64,000 nucleotides of DNA from Bolinopsis microptera (Eukaryota > Ctenophora > Tentaculata > Lobata > Bolinopsidae): the NCBI RefSeq assembly GCF_026151205.1, contig NC_087083.1, forward strand, positions 10,848,944-10,912,943. Direction: 5' to 3'. The notes beneath the pieces were generated by a model. That model worked only from the letters and a program-made list of their open reading frames with translations, ran no database searches and was not told the origin of the DNA. Each line of letters begins with the position of its first letter. Position 1 is the stretch's first letter. This document shows positions 14,601-29,600 of this stretch, in pieces. The position numbers and the translations under genes were made by a program.

Positions 14601-17600
14601 CTCTACAACAAAGGAAAGGCTCTAATAACCTCTACTAACCTTATAAAGTTATAACCGCAGCATTAATGTTCTTCCCACAGGCAAATAACACAGCTTCCAC
14701 AGGAAACTAACACGCTCAGAGGCTCCTATAACATCGACATCCACTCTATATTTACGAAAAGTTCCCATTATCAGCTACTTTATAGTTTAACCTTTAATAG
14801 TTGGTGACTCGACGTGGGAGTATCCACTCAGTGTTTCAAAAAAAATTAGCTGTCGACGTTTCGGCTACACGCCTTTGTCATAGACAGGATCAGGACGTTA
14901 CAATAACTTACATAGCTCCATAAATATAATAGATTTGTAGTGTTGTAATTAGTTTGAACTATACAACAATTATCAAACTATAATATTGATAAACGGCCAG
15001 GTAGCGCAGTTGGTTAGAACTCCAGCGATGCAAGTTCGAATCGAGGTTGCGGGTTCAAATCCCACTGTCTGTCTGGTCGTGGGGTGAGTGTCGTTGACGT
15101 TCTGCTAAGGATCATGAGTGGTCTATGCAGCCCCTCGGTCTACTCAGCCGAATACTCGAGAAATCGGGTGTGAGGGTTAAATGAGGAGCTGCACATTGCA
15201 GCAAAGTCTCGGGCGAAGAAAGTATGGTACACACTACCTTAACCGTCACTAGCTAAAAAAATCCTTCGGCTTCCTGTAATTGGCTGGTTGCACTTGTGTA
15301 ACAATGTGGCTGTTGGAATACTCCGAAGTAAAATAAGTGTCTTGATAAAAAAAATATGATCGACCCACTCATAAGAGCGAAGGAATATTACCAATATCAG
15401 CAAATTTAATGTAATCACAACTTGTTTTACTTGACTATGAAAACGGGTGGGCGACAATTGACCCCCCGACAATTGACCCCCCAACAATTGACCCCCCGAC
15501 AATTGACCCCCCCCGACAATTGACCCCCCGACAATTGACAATTTATATCACTAAATAAACATTTATTGGCCTCATGGAACAATATCCAATGCAAACTTAT
15601 ACCTAAGATGTAACTCAGTAAAGCTATCAGATCGTGTCCCTAAAGCAAGGTGGAAGCTCCTAGGTCATATCTTGCGTAGTGCTGATGACTCCCCCGCTGC
15701 ATTAGCGTTAAAGTTTGCTGTCACAACAAACTGTAAAGGGCGCGTCGGTGCGCATCGTAAGAATTTGTTCAAGATTATTGTGAATGATTTGACCCGTAGA
15801 GGTTTAAAACTTAACTCTTTGAATGATCTTAATAAGCTTAAGATATTAGCCGATGATAGAGTTGCTTGGAGAAACAAATTTTAACTCTAGCTGTCTTGAT
15901 CTGTACTGATCACCATTTTAGGATGACTTGATTTCTTTTAGGGGTTTTGAATATTTTAATGGTGTAAACAGTTTCTTAATAAATAAAATCAACGAATTTC
16001 GTCAAATTACGCGACTTTTACACCTACTTTTGCTCCAAAAGCCGCGCACCATATGATATGGCACCTAGGCGAAACTCACTGATCATTCCAAAAAGGTATG
16101 ACAAATTTGGTACTGTGAAAATTCTCACAGTCTCTAAAAAACAATGTTACAAAAATTTTGAAAATCCGAGCAAGTTTATTTTTTATTGTGCACCCCCTAG
16201 TTAAGATTCACCGTTTAGCGAACTACCAAAAATGGACACTCACATTCCTACACAGCGCATGCACACTATACTGTTACCAGATAAAACATATAGGGAGGGG
16301 GGTGCCACGTCCGTCTATGTACGCTTGTCTCATAGAATCCAAAAAAGGCAGGACAGGATATGACATTGGCTGACATAGGCGGACATTGGCGGACATTGGC
16401 GGACATAGGCGGACACTAGCGGACAAAAGTGGACATAAAAATTTGCACATTTTATGTGGTTCATCCTGTAGATCCTGTTTTAAAGGTATATTGGGGCACG
16501 AAGTGAGATGTCGAGGACTGTTGTACTTGGATACAAGATCTAGTCCAATGAATTATGATTGATGATGATTAATCACTGATCTACACTCAACTGTCACGTG
16601 ACTTTTTCAACCCGTTCTATAGCTGGTCCTGAACGACTATTCGAAACCATAACCCTTCAATCTGACCCAACCCTAACCCTAACCCAATCCTTAACAAAAG
16701 CATATTATATGCTGAAACCTTAACCCTAACGAGAAATTAGACTAACTTCCTTATACGGTCATATCACGTGATCGAGACAGTTTTTCGCCAATATCTCGTC
16801 AGGGGAGCATTTTAATGTCATGTGTGGAATCAGCGTCCGAAAATACATCGATTGATGTTGGTTTCAACTGTCGGGACTCGGGGGCCCTTTTACTTTTAGA
16901 ACAATTTCGAAGATCGACTGTAGAGTGATTAAGCACGCTCGGCATTTTTTATAGAAATAGCTATGGGCTTCGAGACGATACCAGCTGAAATTAAAACAGG
17001 CAGGCAGAAATTCTTTGATCCTCATCAAAATTGTTATGGTTTAAAAAGATGAAAGAAAAATAACGGAATACGAGGTCAAAAGAAAAAACTTCCACTACTG
17101 CGCAAAAATATCAGACCAGACTAAGAAGTCACTGACTTACTGGTCTGTGTGTGAGTATTTATTATTATAGACATGCAGCCCTGGAGCGAATCAGAATGCA
17201 GGGTCGATAATCGATATCAAGTGACCATGGGCAAGCAATTAATACGGTCACTACATTGGTATCACGTGATCTACAAACACATGGAGTATTTCTGCGTTTG
17301 ACAGGGCTGTTGGCAAGCAGCCACTGTCTGGAATAGTGATAATCACCGTCTAGAGCTGAGTAACTGCCTAGAGTCCAGTATGGAGTCACGTGACCCTGAT
17401 TTCCGTCGCCCGTACATACTATATTTAATTATATATTTGATTATATTTAAAAACTGCTATTCTAAAGTGTAAACTGTAAGTGGGGTAGTATAAAATGAGT
17501 AAATAGTATCATCGAGATCCCTACTCAGTGGTCAGACTGTAAAGACAATAAAAAGGTTGAGTAGAATTGAGAATTGAAGAAATATATTTGCTTGGCAACT

Positions 17601-20600
17601 TGACGATTAAAACTAAAAAATGTTGGCTTTGTTAAGGGTTAGGGTTAGGTATGTACTATTATATAGGTTATTTTGAACAAAAGGTGTTAAATTCCCTAAA
17701 AGGAATAAGAACGATCATGCCCAACCTGTCCGTGAGATAAACGTGACATAATAGATGCTGCTGAATTATAGATACAGAAATTAGTTGACGATCGAAATCA
17801 TTTTGACGAAACATTTTGATAAGAAGTAATTGGAAGAAATTGAATTTGATTGTTCTGGAAAGCCAATCAAATTCAAAAGTCATAATGTGTTCAAAGCTAT
17901 CTATCTATCTATCGATGTATTTTCGGACGCTTATTCAATTCCGCTGACCCTAACCCTAACGAGAAATTAGATCAACTTCCTTATATAATAATAATACGGT
18001 CATATCACGTGATCGAGACAGTTTTTCGCCAATATCTTGCCAGGGGAGCATTTTAACCTTATGTCATGAGGGTGATTCGGAATCAGCGTTCGAAAATGCA
18101 TTGATTTATAAGTTAGTTTCAACTATCGGGGGCCTCTTTAGATAAATTCAGGATTAACATGGGCCAAAGAACCATATTTATAACAGTTTTTTATAAATAT
18201 GATTACCGACTAAATTATTATAGTGGTTGCAATTTTATTCTCATTCTCTTATTTTTTACCCCCCATAATTTAACCCCCCGAGTAAAATTCGCAGTTAAAA
18301 TTGTTGGGGGTCAAATTTAGTTCTTTTCGGGTCAAAGAACCATATTTATAACAGTCTACAGTAAATATTTTTAACACCCATAATTTTCCCCCCATAATAT
18401 TACCGATTAAGGTAAACAAAGAAATAATCCCCGCAAATCTTCAGAATGAGATTTATTTTTCTAATAATTCAAATGAACTTTTTTAATTATTTTATTAGGC
18501 AATATTGTTATTGATAGGAATTTGTTTAAAGGATGCTCTATGGCTGTAGGGTATGCGAAGATCTGTCCAATTGTTGGGACAACTGAACCCAATTGAACCT
18601 AGTTCCCACGCAGTTAACAGGCATCCAATCAGCTTAATTGGGTGACCAATCAGCTTAAATCCCAAAACGACAACTGAACCCAGGTCATATCACAACTGCA
18701 CCCAAATTGGAAATACGACAACTGAACCAAAGGAAATACGACAACTGAACCCAACGATCGGATTTTCAGGTTCTCCTTCTTCGCAGGGGACTGTGGTCAT
18801 TATCACTATAGGATAGATCATGACCACTGTAATTTAGAGCATTGGAGCTCTGTGCTTACCCCGGTAAAATATTAATACATACATGCCTTTAAGGAGTTGT
18901 CCTCTCAGTCTCTTCCCATAGTTTGGTTTCTAATCCAGTAAAACATTAGGAAACTGTGTCTCTAGCATTCTGACAACGTGTCCGTCTAGCTTTGAAAGTT
19001 AGCCTTGTAGATACGGATATTGATGGGCGTTCTTATAGTTCCACTGTTTCATGTCTTCCAAAGCTGATGGAACGCACCATTAGCACGCTGGATACTTGGC
19101 TCAAGAGAGATGGTGGTCACAGTATCGAATCATGGTTGTCTTCAGCAAGTACATCAGCGGACAAAGAGGAGCTCAACTACTTCTGGACGCAGACGGTTTC
19201 TTCTACAACCGTAGAAAGGATCGAGATACCCCTACTACCTCTACTTGGAGTTGCCAGAAGTACAGAATCAAGAAATGTCCTGCTTATGTATTCCTTGACC
19301 ATGGAGATCAGTCCTTGGCCAGCGGTGCCAAACCTCATTCCCACGACCCCGACAACTTAGTAGCTGAAAAAGCAGAGTTCATAGCAGAATTGAAGCGGAA
19401 AGCTGCCGACCAACACCTCTCAGCAACACAACACCTCCTCACCGAAGCCTTGTCTACATCCCCATCCGAAATCAACGTGGTACTACCTAAACTAGAATCC
19501 CTCGCGAGAATTGTCCAACGATCACGAGCAGATAAGTCCGGAGACCACTCCGAAGCACCAACAGATTTCTAGTGACGATTGGGTTTAGTTGTCGTTTCAA
19601 AGTTAATTAGGTAGTCTGATTGGGTTTATAATTATTTTCCCAAGCTACCCTGTCTAGGAAAAGTCCAAATTGGGTTCAGTTGTCCGGTAGCCGGACAAAT
19701 GCAGCTTGACGGAAATCATCATAGAAAGGGCAAGTGCGCAATACATTAAGCTCATCTTCTATGATTGGATTAGGGAAAGGAAGCTCTAGAAGAAGGTCGA
19801 GTGACTCCACCGTCCACATTTGTAGTAGAATGTGTTGCATGCCCTATTCGAAAGTTTATGGCGATACATGCTGTGTCTTCCTGTTTCGATGTTGTATTGA
19901 TGCAAGCTTGTTCTGAGCTGCGGAAGTCACATCTTACCTTATTAAAGTTACACAGCTTAATTTTTATAGCACACGTAGACTAAAGATAATCGAGCTGTAT
20001 CAAAGTATATATATAAAGCTTAATATTTCTACTGCGGGGCGGTTGGGGGAGTTTTGTGAGTTCACTTTCAGTTTTGCTGTCAAGGCTCTTCGTGGGGTCC
20101 TGGAACGCGAAGAGGAAGTGGAAAAGGTTCACGTACTGTAGTGCGACACGTACCCTAGTGCGAAACCTCCAAGATCGACACTGTCGCACTAGAGTACGCT
20201 ACCTGGATCGTAGTGCGACACGTACCCTAGTGCGACAGAGAATTTTCAAGGCCGACACTGTCGCACTACATTGCGCTACTTGGACTGTAGTGTCACTCAT
20301 GACAGATTGAGGGTCGACTCCAAATGCAAGGAGCTCATCCAAGACGGCTTCATAATGAGCCTGTGTCTTTCCGGGGAGTAAGCCGAATGCAAGGCGAATT
20401 CAGTGCATCGCCAGTAGGTCTTGTCGTCGCGCTTCTTATCCAGGCAGTAGCGGTATCCGTCGTGGATAACGTTTCTTGAACCAGTAGTGCGTCCAGAAAT
20501 GAAGATGATTGAAGAAGACATGTTGATGTTGCTCGATGCTTTGGTAGAATCATCGTGACCTTATATATGGCCCAAGCATATTATGTACTTGTTATCCCAA

Positions 20601-23600
20601 TCGGAGATATACGATGCGTGTAATAGGAAAGAGGATCATATGCTGCTTACGAGTTACCCGGTGGATCACACACTGCATACGTGGTTTGAACTGACCCGAA
20701 GGAATTGTGATCAGTGGATCACTTCGAAACACGTGATGTGAACGGACGAATCGTATTCGCAAGATCACTTCAAAATAAGTGACGTGAACCGACCCGACAA
20801 ATCCATAAAAAGGATAGGATGTGACCTGAACTTGGAAATAAGTCAGGATATTTTGTCGCACTAGAGTACGCTACCTGGATCGTAGTGCGACACGTACTGT
20901 AGTGCGACAGAGGGTGGTTTTGTCGGACTTTGCAATAGAGTGCATGTCGCACTAGAGTACATGTCGATTGTCGCACTACAGTACGATTACCGTGGAGAAT
21001 AACGAGAAAGAAGATATTTTTATTTTCATTTTACCAATACCCATAATCATGGGTAGAGTGGACCGCTGCCAGTGTCTCTCTTTCCCAAACAAAAGGAAAT
21101 GATATTAATTTGAATGACCGTCCGCAAATGCAAAATGATACCGAGAATGAAATCGGTCGCTCGCTTTTCCCATTCATTCACGGCTTACGAATTGTAATAA
21201 GTTTCGATTATTACATTAATCACATGATGTAAAAATCTCTTTGGGTTGCGTTCGGGTCGATACCTAGTATTTCGAGATAAGGCCTAAGGGTGTTAGTTAG
21301 TGAATTAGCTAAAGTTTGTTTAATCTTTATTGCCGAGTACAGCTGCGTTCGGGTAGTTCTTTCTAATCTAGAACAATTGTAAATGGCTGACGCTGGCCAG
21401 CACTGGCTGACGAGTAATATCGCAAATATTTGATTTTTATATTTTGCGCTGGCTAGCGCTGGATAGCGCTGGCTAGCACTGGATAGCGCTGGCTAGCGCT
21501 GACTAGTGCTGGCTAGCGCTAGCTGACGAGTAATATCGCAACTATATTGCGCTGGCAACAGTTCGATAACTAGCGCTGGATGGTGACAACTAGCGCTGGA
21601 TGGCGACAACTAGCGCTGGATGGCGACAATTATCGGAAATTTATATTTTGCGCTGGATAGCGTTATCCAGCGCTAGTTGTCACGTTTTGACTATCGTAAA
21701 AGAACCGAAATTTGTACTCTAAATAAAGCTGAATTTGTAGTAAGTTGAGTGTTCGTTATTGAGTATATTGGGTTAAATACAGATAACTTCATAATACACT
21801 GTTTAAATAAAATACACCCTTGAGGAAACTAATCCCAACCTTAAGAAAATGTAAGAAATCAAAAGTTGTACGCGTATTTATTTGTGCTCCATAATATATT
21901 AATTGCAACCTTTTAAAGAACCTTTTTAATAGTTTAAATGCTAAACAGTCAGAGTTTCGACTGACTAAACCAAATTAAGATATTACCATCCCACTACACA
22001 TATTAACTGAATAAATACTTTTTTAATTAATGTAATTAATTAAAATCTAAGTTATATTTTCAGGAGGGTATGGAAGTGGAACAAGCAGACAGTATCCCCT
22101 TCAAGGTGTTTCCTAACCTCTCAGCTCACCTGGTGACACACGAGGTGGCTTCCTGCGCGGTGGCTCTGTACAACTGCCATATTATATCACCTTCTAGTAT
22201 AGGTAACTATCACCTCTAACTTATAGGTAGCTTACTTGCTTAGGTTACTTAGGTGAGCTTCATAGATCCTCTACCAGGTCATCAGAGTTGCCCGGACAGC
22301 TGCTTTATTTCTTTATTTCCAATAACAACACTAAAATAACAATAACAACACTAAAATAACAATAACAACACTAAAATGACAATAACAACACTAAAATAAC
22401 AACAACAACACTAAAATGACAATAGCAACACTATAATAACAATAACAACACTAAAATAACGATAACAACACTAAAATAACAAAAAACAACACTAAAATAA
22501 CAATAACAACACTAAAATGACAATAACAACACTATAATAACAATAACAACACTAAAATAACAATAACAACACTAAAATGACAATAACAACACTAAAATGA
22601 CAATAACAACACTAAAATAACAATAACAACACTAAAATAACAATTACAACACTATAATAACCAGGTGACACATTTGAAGCAATTGGAAGCGAGCAGGTGT
22701 TACTAGGACTTGTTGCCATGACAACGGACTCTGAAGGACTATACGCGGCTATTAAACTTCTCACATTGGTTGTGAACAGCAATGCTCGTCTGCAGCAGGT
22801 TTATATTATCTAATTATAATATAACTTATGTTTGGTTAGGTGTGGGAAGGAGCGAATAACACGATATCATGTGCGATTTACATTATATCTTTATACTTTA
22901 TACTTAACTTATAACTGGTAATCGGGAAAATTTAAATCAAAAGTTACAATTTTTGTCCGTTTTTGTCCGTTTTTGTCCGTTTGGCAGCTATATTTTCAAA
23001 ACGGACAAAAATTAACGGACAAAAACGGACAACAACGGACAAAAAATAACATGATCCCCCCCTAATCGGGGAGAAAATAAGGTCTGTTATTTTTAGACTA
23101 CCCTGATAACTTAGTAAAACTAACTGAACTTGAGAGTTGTTAATGATTGTGATTAATAACTTAATAACTTAATAACTTAATAACTTAATAACTTAATAAC
23201 TTAATAACTTAATAACTTAATAACTTAATCACCTAATAACTTAATAACTTAATAACTTAATAACTTAATAACTTGTCAGGACATGGAAAGGAGAGGGTAC
23301 GAGATACTAGCGTTGTTGTTGCACCGTAAAGCTAACATCACCACGACACACGTTCTACAACTAGTCGTATGTATTATGTAATCAGTGTTATATTGTATAT
23401 TTTTTAAATAAATAAAATTCTTTTATCTCATCTTATCGATCTTATTTCTATCAATAGTTCACAAGAAATTGTATTTTTTATTTTTGTAAAAAGATATGCA
23501 AATTTAATGATGCAGGCACTGATGCACTATAATTTTTCACGGCGACTATTGCTAGGGAGTATATTTATGGGTAGGAGGAGTTTGAGGTTTTGTTTTGTTC

Positions 23601-26600
23601 TGAGGTATCATAAATTGATTTGAAAAGGAAGTTTGCAGGTATTTCCGTTAGAATTTCGTTTTACATAATACGAATAATAAAAATAAACAATAATAATATG
23701 TATTTGTAAAATACGTTTTTGATTGATTCATGTTCTAAGAAACCTGGTTATAAATTTTCTTGGGGAGTCAAAAAAAAGGACGCTTAAAAGATGAATTTGT
23801 TGTGCGAAAATTCAAAAGTTTATTATAAATTCACACTGGTCTCTTACGATCCCTTTAACCCTCATTTCACTTAACCTCCGTTCACTCTACCTCATTTCAC
23901 TTAACCTCATTTCACTTGACCTCCATTTCAGGCATCCCTCGGCTCTTGCAGTGGTCTCATTACCCATCCTACTGCAGTTAAAGTACTACTGTGCTCCTTT
24001 GAGATATGGAGAGGTGCTGCGGAGGAGATCCAGACGCAGCTGTGTACTTGTATCTACAACTTAGTTATAAAGTTAGTTTCACTTTCACTTCTACTTGTAT
24101 CTACAACTGAGTTATCAAGTTAGTTTCACTTTCACTTGTACTTGTATCTACAACTTAGTTATAAAGTTAGTTTCACTTTCACTTTCACTTGTACTTGTAT
24201 CTACAACTTAGTTATCAAGTTAGTTTCACTTTCACTTTCACTTTCACTTTAACTTTCACTTTCACTTTAACACTCTCACTATTCCAGTGGACGTAATCTG
24301 GAGCAGATAGAGACAATGGATGTGACAGGTCGGTTACTGGAGCTAGTGTACGACTGTTCGGTGTCCTGGTCTCTGGTACAGGCTGCTCTAGAGGTCATAT
24401 CCTCTGTCATCAGTACTGCTAGTCCTAAGGTTCGTAATCTGAACTGGTTTGCAGTATTCTTTTCCCTAAATTGTGAGTAATGAATTTTGGTAACTACCGA
24501 ATAATATTTCACTTTAACAGTTGATCGTCTCACTACCATCTCACTAACCACCTCACAACTCACTACCAGGTACTGCTGACGTTTGGTAACTACTTAGTGT
24601 TCTCCCTCCCCACCAGTCTGGTTAACGAACACAGACTCAAGGAAGTTACACATGTGGTTAAAATAAGGAACATGCTGCTGGAACTACTGTGTGTTCTTGT
24701 ACAGAGTTGTGATATGGACAATGATTTCAGGTAGGGTAGCCAATATTCTGACTACTTTCACTTTTACTTTATTAACTACTGTGTGTTCTTGTACAGAGTT
24801 GTGATATGGACAATGATTTCAGGTAGGGTAGCCAATATTCTGACTACTTTCACTTTCACTTTATTAACTACTGTGTGTTCTTGTACAGAGTTGTGATATG
24901 GACAATGATTTCAGGTAGGGTAGCCAATATTCTGACTACTTTCACTTTCACTTTATTAACTACTTTGTGTTGTTTGCAGAGCATGTTAAAAACAAATCAC
25001 AAATGCACACTTTCTAACAAGCTATTACTGCCTGAGTTTACCAATTAATTAACAAAAAATACTAAATACCTGACCTAATATCCACGTTTACTCCCAGATT
25101 ACGTCTGCAGATCGAGTCTACGCTAGGATTTGACTGGTTGCTACTCTTCTTAAGACCGGGTCTGCACCATATAACCTTTACAATGTCACTCAGACTGACC
25201 TGCATCCTGCTCTCTCCAGCTAACGGATTCTTCAGGTACATACACAATTCACTAGTCTAGATTATAGACTAGTTTATAGTCTAGAAACGTGTTTATATAC
25301 AGCCTACTACTGTACTGGATTCCAACGACCATCTCCACACAAGTGACCATTTCCACACACGTGACCATCTCCACACGCGTGACCATCTCCACACACGTGA
25401 CCATCTCCTCACACGTGACCATCTCCACACACGTGACCATTTCCACACACGTGACCATCTCCACACACGTGACCATATCCACACACGTGACCATCTCCAC
25501 ACACGTGACCATATCCACACACGTGACCATCTCCACACACGTGACCATCTCCTCACACGTGACCATCTCCACACGCGTGACCATCTCCACACACGTGACC
25601 ATCTCCTCACACGTGACCATCTCCACACACGTGACCATCTCTCCCCAGGTTCAGTCAGAAGCTGAATCACGGAGGGTGGATGCACTGTATTACAGCCAGG
25701 AGTCTCCGTCCAGATAGTGCTGATCAGGGTTCTCTACAGGGGTTTCCTCTTCTCCTCCATGTCTTGAAGGGACACACCCGCCTGTCTGAGGTTTATTGTT
25801 ATTTCAGGACCTTTTTACAAGCTTTTTGTCTTTTTTTGCAAATTTTCTGGTTTATCTAGTGTTATATTTAATTAATTAATTTGATTGGTTTATTCTATCT
25901 AATTTCTCAGTTCTCCACGTACTCCATGAAGCTGTACACGTGGCTTCTCTCCTTAATGCTCAATATGGACCATCCTCCGTCCTCCCTCTCCAACGAGTAT
26001 AACCTCGACAAAACTTTCTCTAAACAAAGTTAGCGTTGTTTATTATAAAATCTTACAAAATAAATGTTTTTAATGACAAAATCTTACAAAGTTAGCGTTT
26101 TTTAATTATAAAACCTTCTCCGAACAAAGTTAATTTGAATTATGTCTTATCAAATTGTCTTTGAAATTAAAATTTGTTTTAACAACCTGATAATATGATT
26201 ATGGCGAATCTTTTCTAAATTCAATTTTTGATAGAGAAGATATTGCATCTTTATAGACCGAATATCGAGACAGTGCCTCAATTGGAAGATTATGTTTCTC
26301 CTTAATAAGTTAATAGGGCCTATAATAGACGGCTTATTTGCAGCATATTTGAGTTTTTAAAGTTTTCTCTTTCAGTTTTTTAAGTGCTGTTTTACATTTC
26401 AGTTTTAACCACTGTTACCAGTTTCAGGAGGAGTACTAAACAAAGACCCGTTAGTGGTAGTCTTATCGCTTCTCAGGGACGATATTGACGATGTTAGTGC
26501 CGGTTTTTATGTTTATACGTGACACTCAAATAAACTTAAAGACTTACAAAAAGAAACTCCGCGTTACTTTTATATTTTCATTTACAAACAAGTTTATAGA

Positions 26601-29600
26601 ACAATTATTTCATTATTTTTGTGTGTTAGATTTTAGAATAATTAGTATTTAAGGATAGCTTTTTAGGCATTTAGTTTCAAACAGAAACTAAATGGTGAAA
26701 TAATTACACTAGTGTCGGATAAAATTAAAAATAAGGATCAAAATAACACTCCTCTAATCAGCACGAAATACTCTCTAATAACAATAAAACCCTCAGGGCG
26801 GATTTGAAGCAGTAGTACGATATCTGACTAATCTTTATCTAAATGAGCCTCTAACTGAACCTGTTTATATCGCCCTAATAGACCTTATCATCGCACTCTT
26901 GTGGGCACCGGTCTGTATATTTTAACAATCAATTAGTTAATTAATTAACGATCAATTAGTTAATAAATTAACGTTCAATTATTTTATTAATTAACGATCA
27001 ATTAGTTAATTAATTAACGATCAATTAGTTAATTAATTAACGATCAATTACTTTATTAATTACCGATTAAGTTATTTAACTCTTACGTGTATACCTAGTA
27101 TGGTCCAGTCGTGATGTAAATTATCGATTTAAAAAAGCCGAAATCATCATATTTTGTTGGTTATAAAATTCAATAAAGTACAATTTAACGAGTGATTAGT
27201 TAGTGATTTAATTAATTGTTAATTTTCAGTATTTGGAGCCAACCAAAGATCTGATAATAAAGAGGCAGTGTGTTCTGGACTTGATACAGGAGATACTGTT
27301 AAACGCCATGTTCAAGCAAAACTTTGATATCCTCGACATCATCCTCGAGGTAATGAAAGTGAAATTGAAAGTTGCTGATATCTTTCTGAATATTTTCAGT
27401 ACAGTTTTAAAAATTTAACAAGATGTTTTGTTTTTTCATGACCCTTTATATGAACTGGACTATTTTTGAGTCTTTGAAAACTATTAAAAAATCAGTACCA
27501 TCAATTTTATAATTAAGTTCACGAGAATTTTTCACCAAAATCAAAATATTTTATCAAAATATTAACTTTGACCAAGGCTAACTAAAAGACGATCGTTTCT
27601 CAATCTTGATTCCCAAATCAACGCCTACTTCTCTTTCAGCCCTGTGCAGTTGACTTTGGGGACTGCCTAAAGATATACCAATCTGTCTTGGTTCACCAAA
27701 CTCTTCAAAGAATACAAACTGGTGCTCCCGACGGGATCTCCACCAAGAACTTCAACAGAGCAGCTATCTTCTTCTGTAAATACACCCTCCAAAAACTCTG
27801 GCAAGGCAAACTGGGTACCTCAATCTCAATACTAAACTGTTTCTCCAAACTACGTGAGTGGATCAGCAAAGACGCAGAATCCCAAATCACCTACTGTCTC
27901 CACCGAGCAATCCTCTACTTCCTCTCCCAGACTTCCTCCTCTCTGGACCAACAGAAATCTCTCCTAAAAGTCGTCCACTTTGTGTCAGAGAACCACCGGC
28001 TCATATTTGGGCCGGGTATGTCGGACCACGAGTTTGTGATTTGTTTGTCGCACCTGCTAAGATCTCTCCAGTGTGATGGTGACTGGGGTAAGATGTTGGA
28101 GGAAGCCTCTAACTCGCTCATCTCCTGTATCAAGGAGGTACGACCTGACCTGGCTCTCTACATCGACCCTACATCTCAGATACCCCTAATGTCCGTCAGT
28201 AAAGCGAACAAGACCGGTATCAGCTCTCTGTTCTCTGGAAGCGAGGACAGCTCCTTTGTGCTGCAACACGAGATAGCTCCCAAACTGTTCTCCCAGATAA
28301 AGCAGCAGCAGGAGGAGGGTGACCGGACCCTGCACCAGCAGAGAAGCTCACGACGCTTCACCGGACTCCTAACCGCCCGGAGACAGGAAACACAGCTGAC
28401 TTTGTCCGTGGTAACAGCCCTGAATACGCCCTACGAGATAAACTACGCTCACAACACTCATGTCATGGTGCAGGTCTCAGATAGTCTGAGAGAGTCGGTA
28501 CACAGGACCCAGCTGCAATTCCACAGAGTGAACAGAGTGTGGGGAGAGATGCAGTTAGAGCTGACTCAGGAGCGGGGGTTGTGGGGTCCTGCTGATCCCT
28601 CTCACTTAGACCGCTGGGAATTAGACCCTATAGAGGGTCCTCATAGGACCAGAAAGCGACTCAAACAGAACTCACAGTTCTACAACGTGTTCCAACCTAA
28701 GTCTCCAGAAGAATACAAAGTTTCCAAATTGAAACAGCCCAGCAGCTCCTTCAGCAAGGAGTACCATCACTACTACGGAGTCAGAGACCGGGTCAGTTCC
28801 CTCACCACTATCAGTGGAGCCAACAAAATGTCTCAACTCATTTCCGCCAGGACTCTAGATGCTGATAACCGGTTGATGCAAGATTTCTTGTTGGAAGGAG
28901 AGAGTAAAGTATTGGTATTCCCCTGCATTCGAGTGGAGGGACTTTCAACGACCGCCTCTATTCTCTATCTGGGAAGGAAGAGTGCTTATATCATTGATGG
29001 ATATACGACAACTAAGGAGGGAGATATCATGGATGTTCAAATGTTGATGCCAGAGGAATGGTCTGAGAGATTTAAAGACATTTTGGTAGACAGTGCTAGT
29101 GTAGTGAAGAAAAACAAGGGGGCGTATAACCTGGGTTACAAAAGAATAACTGAAATAATGAAGCGAAGGTACTCTCTGCAAGAGAACGGGATGGAAGTAT
29201 TTTGTTACGGCGGAGAAAGTTATTTCCTTGTGTTTGGATCCAATCACCGGAACAAAGCCTATCACAAACTAAGATACTTGACTCCAAGCCTTACCCAGAA
29301 GTCGGACTTTGCGTCGGACGTTCTGAGCAGTGCGCGGCGCCACACTCGCGGCGACGCCACCTCCGTCTTTACCTCCTTTCGTCAGAGCAATGTGACACAC
29401 AGGTGGTCGGTTGGGGAGATCTCAAACTTCCAGTACCTCATGTACATCAATACTTTAGCGGGCAGGAGCTACAAGGATTTTATGCAGTACCCGATATTCC
29501 CCTGGGTCCTTGCTGACTACACCAGTGCCGAGCTAGATCTTTCCAACCCAGCCTCCTTCAGAGATCTTAGTAAACCTATGGGAGCACAAACCCCTGACAG

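Noticed and set aside
14995-15078. Functional tRNA gene
   Set aside because: Anticodon arm cannot be folded properly and a SINE-like body follows.
16670-16740. Interstitial telomere (CCCTAACCCTAACCC)
   Set aside because: Only a few units, and they recur at the same place in every copy of the TTAATCACT MITE, so they belong to the element. Telomere origin is not needed.
25252-25717. Long ORFs on both strands (128-142 codons) at 25252-25717
   Set aside because: They arise from the 18-bp tandem repeat, whose length keeps all frames open.
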